Below are positions 29,201 to 37,038 of a stretch of 64,000 nt of DNA, piece after piece. The stretch's first letter is position 1; every line of letters starts with the position of its first letter. The notes beneath the pieces were generated by a model. It was not told where the DNA came from. It did not search any database and saw nothing but the letters and a program-made list of their open reading frames with translations. The position numbers were made by a program, and so were the translations under genes. The stretch is from assembly GCF_025244905.1 (NCBI RefSeq), contig NZ_CP104285.1, forward strand, positions 3,410,001 to 3,474,000. Reading direction: 5' to 3'. This DNA is from Enterobacter mori. Its GTDB lineage: Bacteria > Pseudomonadota > Gammaproteobacteria > Enterobacterales > Enterobacteriaceae.

Positions 29201-31215
29201 CGACGCTCGCGGATCAGGCGAACCTGCAATCCGGAAACCGCTTTTTTCGCTCCGCTGGCATCGGCATAGACGATGTCGAAGCTGGCGTTGCCGTTCTCGT
29301 CGACAATCGGTTGGTTGACGGTAGTGTCGGTGCGGTAGTCATAAACGGCCTTGCTGGCAAACTGCGGACGAATCCCCGGCAATTCCGCCGCAGGCCAGAT
29401 AGCCTGCTCAGCACGACGCGTCACCGGACGACCGCCCGACTCCAGCAGGCTGGCCTGCAGGATCAGCTGCAGCGGAGAGTGCACCTCTTTCCACTGGCTT
29501 TCGGTGCTGACCTGTCCACGCCCCTGTTCGTCGAGCGTAAGCTGCACTTCATCCAGACTGCGGCTCAGGTTTTCCTCGGCGATATCGCCAAACTGGAAGC
29601 CCGGCAGCGTAGCCACCGCCTCACGCAGCGGACGCAGGTACAGCTGGCCCTGCAGCGAATTGCCATTAGCTGGCGCACCGTACAGGTAGTACCCCACCAC
29701 GTTAAAGTCGACATTATCCTGCTGTGATACCGGGGCTTTTTGCCCGGTCAGGTTGAGCGCCATACGCTCCGGCATAAAATCTTCAACGTTGAAGCCCCAC
29801 AGCCGCTGCAGGTTGTCGCCGGTGTTAGCGCGAATATGCCACATACCGGTCTGCGCCCCGCTGTCCAGCGGATAGTTAAAGCGATAGAGTCCGTTCTCTG
29901 GCTTGACGACAATCGTACGTGCGACCTGCCCATCCGGACGCAGCACGTCAAGCTTCACGGGCTGATCGGGAAGTGGTTTTCCGTCGCTGTCGCGCAGGAG
30001 ACCGTTGAGGATCACCGTTTCACCCGGACGATAGAGATCGCGCGGGCCAAACATGAAGAACTGCTTGCTGTAGCCGGGGCTACCGGCGATATCGAACTCC
30101 GCCAGGTCGAGCGCAGGCAGCTTGAGATCGAGCAGAGTGGTCTGGCCGTCTTTACTGGCCAGTATCAGCGCGGCCTCTTTGTCGGTTTCAAGCTTCGCAT
30201 GGCCGTCAGCATCGCTGTTGGCTTCGGCAAGCGTCTGGCCTTTGTCATTCAGCAGCGTAACGGTCACGCCGGACTGCGCCGCACCGTTTTCCAGGCTCTG
30301 GGTGAAGATGTCCAGGCGGTTATGATAACGGTGAGCGGACAGTCCAATATCGCTTAAGGTAAAGAGCGTTGCGGCGTTGCTGTAGTTGTAGTGCCCGGCC
30401 TGGTTCATGACCGCGATATAAACGCCAGACTGCTGGAGTGGTTTAATATCCTTCAGGGGCAACAGCAATTTTTCGCGCGTATTGCGCGCCGGATTAAGGT
30501 CGAATCGACCGGTGTAAACCAGCTCCGCCATCTTCAGCAGGTTATCGGATTCCCAGTTGGTCAGAGAATTGCGGTATTCCCACTGGCTGACAAAGGAAGC
30601 CAATGACTCCGGCTTCACACGATAGAAGTTCACGTCCACGTTGTTAACGTTGAGCGCCATCACCGGCAGGCCTTCCACCACTTTACCCGGCAGCAGTGAG
30701 CCGCGGCTGGCAAAACCGACCGTCGGTTCGACATCCCGGGTGGTTAAGGCTTTTTCATAATCGATACCAAAGGTCGCTTTATTCAGCGCCTGCAGGTCGC
30801 GTTCAACGGTGACAACCAGGTTGCGGTTAGGCTCCAGATGGCGCAGTCGAAGCTCTTTCAGATTAGGCGCAAGTTCCCACGCCCCGTCAACCTTGCCGCT
30901 TTTCTTATCCACGACATGCACTGTTTTCGCGAAATCCTGATCGGGGTTCAGCGGAACAGAAAAGGTCAGCACCAGCGTGGCGGCACCATCGAGCTGAACT
31001 TCAGAGGTATCCAGCAACGTCAGCGCTTTTCCCTGACTCTGTGCGGCAAGCTTAGCCAGCGTTTCAGCATTGGGCTTTTCCGCGGCTTTCGGTGTTGATG
31101 CGGTGGATGCCGCGGGAGCCGCAGCCTGAGATTTATCGTCGCTGTTATCACAGCCGACAAGCGTAAACGTGGTAAGCAGCGCAAGAGAGAGCGCGGCTAA
31201 GCGAAACGGTTTCAT
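26263..31215 (-). CDS. yfhM: Bacterial alpha-2-macroglobulin lipoprotein YfhM (ECAM)
   Basis: The 1650-residue protein matches E. coli YfhM (1653). The signal peptide ends in the lipobox TLVGC (Cys22), giving an envelope lipoprotein. MG (macroglobulin) domains fill the first two thirds. The thioester motif YGCLEQ has Cys1185 and Gln1188, which would form the internal thioester that traps attacking proteases. The protein is thought to guard the periplasm when the outer membrane is breached, with PbpC repairing the wall. It is coupled to pbpC and divergent from a PTS gene; in E. coli it faces sseA. Confidence 0.97.
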   Translation of the reverse strand: MKPFRLAALSLALLTTFTLVGCDNSDDKSQAAAPAASTASTPKAAEKPNAETLAKLAAQSQGKALTLLDTSEVQLDGAATLVLTFSVPLNPDQDFAKTVHVVDKKSGKVDGAWELAPNLKELRLRHLEPNRNLVVTVERDLQALNKATFGIDYEKALTTRDVEPTVGFASRGSLLPGKVVEGLPVMALNVNNVDVNFYRVKPESLASFVSQWEYRNSLTNWESDNLLKMAELVYTGRFDLNPARNTREKLLLPLKDIKPLQQSGVYIAVMNQAGHYNYSNAATLFTLSDIGLSAHRYHNRLDIFTQSLENGAAQSGVTVTLLNDKGQTLAEANSDADGHAKLETDKEAALILASKDGQTTLLDLKLPALDLAEFDIAGSPGYSKQFFMFGPRDLYRPGETVILNGLLRDSDGKPLPDQPVKLDVLRPDGQVARTIVVKPENGLYRFNYPLDSGAQTGMWHIRANTGDNLQRLWGFNVEDFMPERMALNLTGQKAPVSQQDNVDFNVVGYYLYGAPANGNSLQGQLYLRPLREAVATLPGFQFGDIAEENLSRSLDEVQLTLDEQGRGQVSTESQWKEVHSPLQLILQASLLESGGRPVTRRAEQAIWPAAELPGIRPQFASKAVYDYRTDTTVNQPIVDENGNASFDIVYADASGAKKAVSGLQVRLIRERRDYFWNWSESEGWQSQFDQKDLVEGEQELSLKADETGKVTFPVEWGSYRLEVKAPDEMVSSVRFWAGYSWQDNSDGTGAARPDRVTLKLDKPAYQPGDTINLHIAAPAAGKGYAMIESSEGPLWWKEIDVPANGLDLSIPVDKAWKRHDLYLSTLVVRPGDKSKSATPKRAVGLLHLPMGDENRRLNIALDNPQKMRPNQTLSVKVKASVKEGAVPQKVNVLVSAVDSGVLNITDYVTPDPWQAFFGQKRYGADIYDIYGQVIEGQGRMAALRFGGDGDELKRGGKPPVNHVTIIAQQAQPVTLDANGEGTVTLPIGDFNGELRLMAQAWTEDDFGSSESKVVVAAPIITELNTPRFLASGDTSRLTLDLTNLTDRPQTLNVALTTTGKVSLEGSQPQPVQLPPGVRSTIFIPVRALEGYGDGEVTAQVTGLQLPGETFAPQQKSSKIGVRPAFPAQTVNTGAMLNPGESWTAPAQHLNGFSPATLQGQLLLSGKPPLNLARYIRELQAYPYGCLEQTTSGLFPSLYTNAAQLSALGIKGDTDDKRRAAIDIGISRLLQMQREDGGFALWDKNGPEEYWLTAYVTDFLVRAGEQGYSVPADAVNNANNRLLRYLQDPGMMSIRYSDDTQASKFAVQAYASLVLARQQKAPLGALREIWDRHGQAASGLPLMQLGMALKLMGDAPRSQQALDLALKTPRNDSKNWMADYGSQLRDNALMLSLLEEYKLLPDAQNTLLNALSEEAFSQRWLSTQESNALFLAGRSLQTLSGSWQATTSLSEQALSSDKSQIQNVNGDQLGALQVTNTGTTPLWVRLDSTGYPEYAPQPTSNVLQVERHILATDGSTKSLSSLKSGELVLVWLEVKASQNVPDALVVDLLPAGLELENQNLANSSASLQDSGSEVQNLLSQMQQADIQHMEFRDDRFVAAVPVNEGQPVTLVYLARAVTPGTYQVPVPMVESMYVPQWRATGAASGPLIVVP

Positions 31216-31502
31216 CCTTTGTCCCTGGCCTGAGGGGGCCTGTTGGTCGTCGTCCGGATAAGTATTATCCGCAAGTTTGATTAATTCAAAAAGTCCAATT
31301 TTAGAATCTGGAAAGCGCCTCGCAGAATGGCATCACGCCGATACGCCGTGATGGAACCGCGATCACAGCACTAAACGTCACATGTTACCTTTCACGTCAT
31401 TTGTTTTTAAAACAATAAGATAGCTGGATAAGCGTGCCTGAAGACTGCTAGTTTTATGACCATGACGCACCCCGAGTGCGCGGTTCAATAAGAGAGATAG
31501 CC
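31216..31502 (+). promoter_or_regulatory. Divergent region between yfhM and PTS/GH4 operon
   Basis: This 287-base gap is AT-rich at 31275-31310 and 31395-31420 and holds no gene. CGGATAA/TTATCCG (31255-31271) is a 7-bp dyad with a 3-base loop near the yfhM start. The PTS promoter is expected at about 31390-31470. I found no CRP site of correct spacing. Confidence 0.4.
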
Positions 31503-33047
31503 ATGAAACGAGCCGTGAACGCCCTGCAAAATTTCGGAAAATCATTGTACGGACCGGTACTTATCTTACCGATTGTCGGTCTCTTTATCGCCTTTGGGAA
31601 CGTGCTGGGTAACGGCAATCTTGCCGAGTACCTGCCGTTTCTTGGCCATCCTCTGATTCAGAATATCGGCCAGCTCATCGCGAAATCTGCCGTATCGGTG
31701 CTGGTTAACCTGGCGCTGGTGTTTGCCGTCGGTATCCCGATTGGTCTGGCAACGCGCGATAAAGGCTATGCCGCGCTGATTGGGCTGGTCACCTTTGTGG
31801 TGTTCATCAACGCCATGAACGTCACGCTGCAGCTACAGGGCGCGCTTGCGCCTGCCGACCAGATGAAGGCCGCCGGGCAAAGCATGGTGCTGGGCGTGCA
31901 GGTGCTGGAGATGGGCGTTTTCGCCGGGATTCTGACCGGCGCGCTCTCCGGGTATCTGTACAACAAATACTCCGGCGTACAGTTTAACGGCGCGATGGCG
32001 ATTTACTCCGGCCACTGTTTTGTCGCTATCGTCATGCTCCCCGTCTCCATGCTGCTCGGCGTGGTGATGAGTGAATTATGGCCCTTTGCCCAGCACGGCA
32101 TTAGCGCCATGGCGCTGGCTATTAAAGGCTCCGGGCCGTTTGGCGTGGCCATCTACGGTTTCCTTGAACGCATCCTGGTGCCAACCGGCCTGCACCATCT
32201 GGTTTATACCCCGTTCCTCTACACCGAACTCGGGGGCACGCAGGAGGTGTGCGGCGCAACCTATCAGGGCGCGCGTAATATTTACTTCGCCGAAATGGCC
32301 TGCCCGGACGTGAAGCAGCTCAGCAGCACCGTGGTGTGGGATGCGCGCGGTATCAGCAAAATGTTCGGTCTGCCTGCCGCTGCGCTGGCGATGTACATAA
32401 CCGCGAAGCCGGAGCGTAAAGCCATTGCGAAAGCCATTTTGATCCCGGCGGCGCTGACTTCGCTGCTGGTGGGCGTGACCGAGCCGATTGAGTTCTCCTT
32501 CCTGTTCGTCGCCCCGCTGCTCTTCGTGGTGCACGCGGTGCTGACCGGCATCGGCATGATGCTCTTCTCACTGCTGGGCGTTCACGCCATCGGCGCCAAC
32601 GGGATTATCGATTTCATCCTCTACAACCTGCCGCTCGGCACGGAGAAGTCCAACTGGCCGATGTACCTCCTGGTCGGGCTGATCATGTTCGCCCTCTACT
32701 TCGTGGTGTTCCGCTTCCTGATCCTGCGCTTCAACATGAAAACGCCGGGCCGTGAGGATGACGATAAAGAGACGCGCCTTTACAGCAAGCAGGAGTACCA
32801 GGCCAAAGGCAATAACGACGGGCTGGGCGAGTCCATCGTGGTGGGCCTGGGCGGCCGGGAAAACATTGAAGTGGTGGACAACTGCTACACCCGCTTACGC
32901 GTCACGGTGAAGGACGTCGCCATCATCGACGAGCCGCGGCTGAAGGCGACCGGCGCGAAAGGGATTATCAAACAAGGTAACAACGTTCAGGTGGTCTACG
33001 GGCTGCATGTCAAAAAAATGCGAGAAGCCGTTGAGACGTTTCTCTGA
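31503..33047 (+). CDS. PTS alpha-glucoside-type permease, EIICB
   Basis: The 514-residue membrane protein starts at the ATG at 31503, after AAGAGAGA; an upstream in-frame start lacks a site. The EIIC domain (about residues 10-400, around ten membrane segments) contains RILVPTGLHHLVYTPF and GVTEPIEFSFLF, typical of the glucose/alpha-glucoside superfamily. The linker includes NMKTPGRED. The C-terminal EIIB has the phosphorylated Cys461 in VDNCYTRLRV. There is no EIIA domain, so it probably uses the glucose EIIA (Crr). The sequence resembles GlvCB/AglA-type permeases for maltose-like or sucrose-isomer alpha-glucosides. It is operonic with a GH4 hydrolase 12 bases downstream. The block is absent from this place in E. 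coli K-12. Confidence 0.9.
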   Translation: MKRAVNALQNFGKSLYGPVLILPIVGLFIAFGNVLGNGNLAEYLPFLGHPLIQNIGQLIAKSAVSVLVNLALVFAVGIPIGLATRDKGYAALIGLVTFVVFINAMNVTLQLQGALAPADQMKAAGQSMVLGVQVLEMGVFAGILTGALSGYLYNKYSGVQFNGAMAIYSGHCFVAIVMLPVSMLLGVVMSELWPFAQHGISAMALAIKGSGPFGVAIYGFLERILVPTGLHHLVYTPFLYTELGGTQEVCGATYQGARNIYFAEMACPDVKQLSSTVVWDARGISKMFGLPAAALAMYITAKPERKAIAKAILIPAALTSLLVGVTEPIEFSFLFVAPLLFVVHAVLTGIGMMLFSLLGVHAIGANGIIDFILYNLPLGTEKSNWPMYLLVGLIMFALYFVVFRFLILRFNMKTPGREDDDKETRLYSKQEYQAKGNNDGLGESIVVGLGGRENIEVVDNCYTRLRVTVKDVAIIDEPRLKATGAKGIIKQGNNVQVVYGLHVKKMREAVETFL

Positions 33048-33059
33048 AAGGAGCTAAAG

Positions 33060-34427
33060 ATGTTTACACCCCCATTTATCCTGTCGATTGCCGGCGGCGG
33101 TAGCACCTACACGCCGGGCATTGTGAAAAGCCTGATGGTGCGCCTGCAGGATTTCCCGCTGGCCGAAATCCGCCTCTATGATATCGACGAGGCACGGCAG
33201 AACACTATTGCGCCTGTTGTAGAGAAAGTCATTCGCGACCACAGCCAGAGCATTAAATTTACCGTCACCAGCGATCCGGAGGTGGCCTTCAGCGGCGCGC
33301 ATTTCATCTTCGCCCAGATGCGCGTCGGCCAGTATAAAATGCGCGAGCAGGATGAGAAGATCCCGCTGCGCCACGGTGTGGTCGGTCAGGAGACCTGCGG
33401 ACCGGGCGGCCTGGCCTACGGACTGCGTACGATCCTGCCGATGGTGGAGCTTATCGATCTGGTCGGTCGCTACGCGCATGAAAAAGCCTGGATCGTGAAC
33501 TACTCCAACCCGGCGGCGATCGTCGCGGAGGGCGTGCGCCGCCTGCGGCCAAATGCGCGGGTGCTGAACATCTGCGATATGCCGGTGGCCGCGATGCGCA
33601 ATATGGGGGCGATTCTGGGTGTCGATCGCCACAAGCTGGAAGTGGACTACTTCGGCCTGAACCACTTCGGCTGGTTTACCCACGTGCTGGTGGACGGCGA
33701 AGATAAGCTGCCCGAGCTGCGTAAGCATATCGCGAAGTTTGGCCTGCTGACGGAAGATGCCGCCAAAACCGACCCGCAGCACTCGGATCCGTCGTGGGTG
33801 AAAACCTGGCGCAACATTAAGCCGATCATGGACAACTTCCCGGAGTATCTGCCGAACCCGTATCTGCAGTATTACCTGATGCCGAACCAGATTGTAGAGC
33901 ATCAGAACCCGGACTATACCCGCGCCAATGAAGTGATGGACGGGCGCGAGAAAAAGCTGTTCGCCGCAGCCGAAGAATACAAGCGCACCGGGATCCTGCC
34001 GGATGCCTTCCACGTGGGCGTCCACGGCGAGTTTATCGTCGATGTAGCCTGTTCGCTGGCGTTCAACCTGCGCCAGCGTCATCTGGTGATGGTAGAAAAC
34101 CGCGGCGCGATCGCCAACCTGCCTTACGATGCCGTGGTAGAAGTGCCCGCTTATATCACTTCCGAAGGGCCGGAGCCTGTCCGCATCGGTCAGGTGCCGC
34201 TGTTCCATCAGACGCTCCTGCAACAGCAGCTCGCGTCTGAACAGCTGCTGGTAGAGGCAACTATCGAAGGCAGCTATGAGAAAGCCCTTCAGGCGTTTAC
34301 CCTGAACCGCACCGTGCCGACCATGGCGCACGCGAAAGCGATTCTGGATGAGATGATCGAGGCCAACCGCGACTACTGGCCTGCGCTGCAAAAAGCCTGG
34401 CAAGACGGCGAAGCGGTGAAAAAATAA
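33060..34427 (+). CDS. GH4 family phospho-glycosidase, probably 6-phospho-alpha-glucosidase
   Basis: The 455-residue protein has the NAD-binding GGGSTYTPG (residues 11-19) and the GH4 segment LRHGVVGQETCGPGGLAYG. Metal ligands are Cys172 in NICDMP and a His in GLNHFGW. The CDMP signature is the one seen in 6-phospho-alpha-glucosidases (GlvA, AglB), rather than the CNVP of 6-phospho-beta-glucosidases or CHSV of alpha-galactosidases. It needs NAD+ and a divalent metal such as Mn2+. It should split the phosphodisaccharide delivered by the preceding PTS permease into glucose 6-phosphate and a free sugar. AAGGAG lies 8 bases upstream. Confidence 0.9.
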   Translation: MFTPPFILSIAGGGSTYTPGIVKSLMVRLQDFPLAEIRLYDIDEARQNTIAPVVEKVIRDHSQSIKFTVTSDPEVAFSGAHFIFAQMRVGQYKMREQDEKIPLRHGVVGQETCGPGGLAYGLRTILPMVELIDLVGRYAHEKAWIVNYSNPAAIVAEGVRRLRPNARVLNICDMPVAAMRNMGAILGVDRHKLEVDYFGLNHFGWFTHVLVDGEDKLPELRKHIAKFGLLTEDAAKTDPQHSDPSWVKTWRNIKPIMDNFPEYLPNPYLQYYLMPNQIVEHQNPDYTRANEVMDGREKKLFAAAEEYKRTGILPDAFHVGVHGEFIVDVACSLAFNLRQRHLVMVENRGAIANLPYDAVVEVPAYITSEGPEPVRIGQVPLFHQTLLQQQLASEQLLVEATIEGSYEKALQAFTLNRTVPTMAHAKAILDEMIEANRDYWPALQKAWQDGEAVKK

Positions 34428-34457
34428 GGGGTTGCTCGCGAGTTGAACGTGGTTTGC

Positions 34458-34496
34458 TTGTCGGTGTCAGAAAAAACACCGACAATCCTTTTTTAC
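34458..34496 (+). terminator. Terminator of the PTS/GH4 operon
   Basis: TTGTCGGTGT (34458-34467) and ACACCGACAA (34476-34485) form a perfect 10-bp stem followed by TCCTTTTTT. It ends about 20 bases before the sseA ATG, so sseA must have its own promoter inside this stretch or depend on read-through. Confidence 0.88.
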
Positions 34497-34517
34497 GGAA
34501 AAGAATGGAGGCAACCC

Positions 34518-35363
34518 ATGTCCACCTCATATTTTGTCGCTGCCGACTGGCTGATTGAGCACGGCGACGATCCGGAAGTTCAGATTATCGATGCGCGCAT
34601 GGCCCCTCCGGGCCAGGAGCATCGTGACGTTCCCGCTGAATACCGCGCAGAGCACCTGCCTGGCGCGGTATTTTTTGATATCGAAGCCCTCTCCGATCAC
34701 ACTTCTCCCCTGCCGCACATGCTGCCGCGCCCGGAAGCGTTTTCCGTGGCGATGCGCGAGCTGGGCATCAGCAAAGATAAGCATCTCGTTGTCTATGATG
34801 AAGGTAACCTCTTCTCCGCGCCGCGTGCGTGGTGGATGCTGAAACAGTTCGGCGTGGAAAAAGTCTCGATTCTTGCCGGCGGGCTGGCGGGCTGGAAGCG
34901 CGACGAGCTGCCGCTTCAGCAGGGCGACGTGACGCTGCCGGAAGGCGAATTCGATGCCACGTTCGACGCGCACGTGGTGAAACGCCTGACCGACGTGCTG
35001 GTCGTGAGCCATGAAAAAACGGCGCAAATCGTCGATGCCCGTCCTGCTCCGCGCTTCAATGCCGAAGCGGATGAACCGCGTCCGGGGCTGAAGCGCGGAC
35101 ATATTCCGGGGGCGCTGAACGTGCCGTGGGGCGATCTGGTGTTTGAGGGCGAGCTGAAAACCACCGACGAGCTGCGCGCCATTTTTGAGCGTGCAGGTGT
35201 GGATTTACATCGTCCGATTATTGCCAGCTGCGGCTCCGGCGTCACGGCCTGCGTAGTGATCCTTGCGCTCGCCACGCTCGGCGCGAACGACGTCACGCTT
35301 TACGACGGCGCCTGGAGCGAATGGGGTGCACGAGACGATCTGCCTGTCGAACCTGCGAAATAA
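34518..35363 (+). CDS. sseA: 3-mercaptopyruvate sulfurtransferase (rhodanese family)
   Basis: The ATG at 34518, after GGAGG, gives 281 residues, the E. coli SseA length. Two rhodanese domains are present: an inactive N-terminal one (about 5-135, with ARMAPPGQEHRD and LPGAVFFDIE) and a catalytic one with Cys238 in the loop SCGSGVTA, the variant typical of mercaptopyruvate sulfurtransferases. It transfers sulfur from 3-mercaptopyruvate to cyanide or other thiophilic acceptors. Its stop overlaps the ATG of an RpiR regulator by one base (TAATG), an arrangement not seen in E. coli K-12, where sseB follows. Confidence 0.97.
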   Translation: MSTSYFVAADWLIEHGDDPEVQIIDARMAPPGQEHRDVPAEYRAEHLPGAVFFDIEALSDHTSPLPHMLPRPEAFSVAMRELGISKDKHLVVYDEGNLFSAPRAWWMLKQFGVEKVSILAGGLAGWKRDELPLQQGDVTLPEGEFDATFDAHVVKRLTDVLVVSHEKTAQIVDARPAPRFNAEADEPRPGLKRGHIPGALNVPWGDLVFEGELKTTDELRAIFERAGVDLHRPIIASCGSGVTACVVILALATLGANDVTLYDGAWSEWGARDDLPVEPAK

Positions 35364-36133
35364 TGGATAACCGCCTGGCCACGTTGTTAACGCGCGGGGC
35401 ATCGCTGACTCGCGCGGAGTATCGCGTCCTCGCCCACCTCACGGAGCATCCGCTGCTGGTGGGCAACATCACGGTGCGCGAGCTGGCGCAGGCGACGTTT
35501 GTTTCGACCGCCACCATCATGCGGCTGTGTCAGAAGCTGGGGTTCAGCGGCTTTAGCGAGTTTATCTGGCACTGCAAGCAGCTGCTCTCCGACACGCCGC
35601 ATATTGCCGCTCAGGGGCAATCCCTTCCTGAACTCCCGGCGCTGTTTAATCAATTTATCGCCAACTATCAGCACACCTTCCAGTGGGTCACGCAGGAGAA
35701 GCGCCAGCAATTTGCCGGGCTGCTGCGGCAGAAAGAGAGCTTCTTTCTCTACGGTGCCGGTTTTTCTTACCTGTTTGCGGAGTACCTGACCAAGAAGCTG
35801 CAGGTGCTGGGCAAAACGGCGTTTATCTCCGGGCCGGGAGACAGTCGGAATATTTTTCTCAGCAATGCCGCACGCTATCAGGTTTTTATTGCCGTCTCGC
35901 GCAGCGGCGAAACGGAACAGGTGCTGGATAAAGCGCGGATTGCCAAAAACGTCGGCATGACGATAGTTGCCTTTACCCGCGCCTCGGCCAACACGCTGGC
36001 GGGGATGGCGGACGTGCACTTTGCCCTCTATGACGAAGCGGTACACTTCGCCGCCGAAGCCGCAGGCGTGACGTCGTTTGAGTCGAATCTGGTGCTGCTG
36101 ATGGATTTACTGCTGCTGGAAGCAACGGGGTGA
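35363..36133 (+). CDS. RpiR-family transcriptional regulator, likely of the PTS/GH4 locus
   Basis: The 256-residue protein starts at the ATG that overlaps the sseA stop. An N-terminal helix-turn-helix (about 1-77, with VRELAQATFVSTATIMRLCQKLGFSGFSEF) precedes an SIS domain (about 105-240, with SFFLYGAGFSYLFAEYLTKK and VFIAVSRSGETEQVL). RpiR proteins linked to PTS/GH4 genes sense phosphorylated sugars. It converges with sseB, 17 bases away. The nearest plausible targets are the EIICB and GH4 genes on the other side of sseA. The regulatory link is inferred. Confidence 0.88.
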   Translation: MDNRLATLLTRGASLTRAEYRVLAHLTEHPLLVGNITVRELAQATFVSTATIMRLCQKLGFSGFSEFIWHCKQLLSDTPHIAAQGQSLPELPALFNQFIANYQHTFQWVTQEKRQQFAGLLRQKESFFLYGAGFSYLFAEYLTKKLQVLGKTAFISGPGDSRNIFLSNAARYQVFIAVSRSGETEQVLDKARIAKNVGMTIVAFTRASANTLAGMADVHFALYDEAVHFAAEAAGVTSFESNLVLLMDLLLLEATG

Positions 36134-36150
36134 TATTCACCCCGCTGTCA

Positions 36151-36927
36151 TCAGATGATGCGGTTGGTTTTGAGATCGCGCAGGAAACCGCCCCAGCGAC
36201 GCTCGTAGAACGGCGTGATGTGCTCGGTAATAAAGTGGCTGATGCCCTTCTCACCGTTTTTCACCTGGCAGATATCAATCGGCTCATCGCCCGGTAGCGT
36301 GTCGGTCGCCACGCTTCCCGCCGCCTGAATGATATCCTCGATATCGCCATCCGCCTCAATGCCAATCAGCAGTACCGGATGCTCGTCCGCGCGCTCTTTA
36401 ATGGAGCAGAGAAACGCACGCCTGACGGGCTTGAGCGTTTTGAACAGCGTGGTCAGGGAATCGATCATCTGCGCGGGCGGCTCGGCCACTTCAGACAGCA
36501 GCAGCGTTTCGCCCCCTTCCAGCACCTCCTGGGTGCTGAGCGGATTTCCCTCTTCGCCCATCAGGTGGCTGATTTCACGCGGCGTGAACTCTTTTCCGGT
36601 CGGCAGCTTCGCGTTGAGGAACAGCGTCTGGCCCAGCGTCATTTCAAACAGGGTACGCACCGGCATTACCACGAACGCCTGTTCGTCTTCTACCGCTTTT
36701 TGCAGCGCTTCCAGCGAGGTGAAGAACGGGATCACCGACGTGCCGTCGTCTTTCTCCCAGTGCAGCAGATCCAGCGCGCTGTCTTCGACAACCTGTTCAC
36801 CTTCCGCCGCGGTGCCCGGCACCCAGACGGTGGATTCCAGCAGCGTGCGGAAAAAAGCCGGACGGTGGGCGGGCTCGGTCGCCGCCTGCTCCAGCAGGGT
36901 TTCTAATTCGTTTTTGGTTTCGGACAT
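36151..36927 (-). CDS. sseB: SseB, serine-sensitivity-enhancing protein
   Basis: The 258-residue cytoplasmic protein matches E. coli SseB in length, with landmarks FFRTLLESTVWVPG, FFTSLEALQKAV and ERRWGGFLRDLKTNRII. It contains the SseB N-terminal domain (about 15-130) and the SseB C-terminal domain (about 140-250). It is linked genetically to serine tolerance; the molecular role is unknown. It is not the Salmonella SPI-2 translocon protein of the same name. It is followed upstream by a repeat element and pepB. Confidence 0.95.
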   Translation of the reverse strand: MSETKNELETLLEQAATEPAHRPAFFRTLLESTVWVPGTAAEGEQVVEDSALDLLHWEKDDGTSVIPFFTSLEALQKAVEDEQAFVVMPVRTLFEMTLGQTLFLNAKLPTGKEFTPREISHLMGEEGNPLSTQEVLEGGETLLLSEVAEPPAQMIDSLTTLFKTLKPVRRAFLCSIKERADEHPVLLIGIEADGDIEDIIQAAGSVATDTLPGDEPIDICQVKNGEKGISHFITEHITPFYERRWGGFLRDLKTNRII

Positions 36928-36950
36928 AACAATCCCAGATGTCGAATTTC

Positions 36951-37029
36951 CCCCTCACCCCAGCCCTCTCCCTCAAGGGAGAGGGAGCAAACCATCCCCT
37001 CTCCCCGTGGGAGAGGGTTAGGGTGAGGG
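36951..37029. repeat. Palindromic intergenic repeat, CCCTCACCC...GGGTGAGGG type
   Basis: The 79-base element has outer arms CCCCTCACCCCAGCCCTCTCCC and GGGAGAGGGTTAGGGTGAGGG in inverted orientation, and inside them a second CCCTCTCCC/GGGAGAGGG set. It lies between sseB and pepB. The motif is of a kind scattered between genes in many gammaproteobacteria, so it is best seen as a REP-like mobile repeat. Two nested cruciform foldings are possible. Confidence 0.8.
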
Positions 37030-37038
37030 CAAAGAGCC

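Noticed and set aside
31350..31371. Possible CRP site GTGATGGAACCGCGATCACA before the PTS operon
   Set aside because: The half-sites are 11 bases apart instead of 6, so CRP would not bind in the normal way.
33054..34403. 449-residue open frame antisense to the GH4 gene
   Set aside because: It follows the codon bias of the real gene on the other strand and has no recognisable motif.
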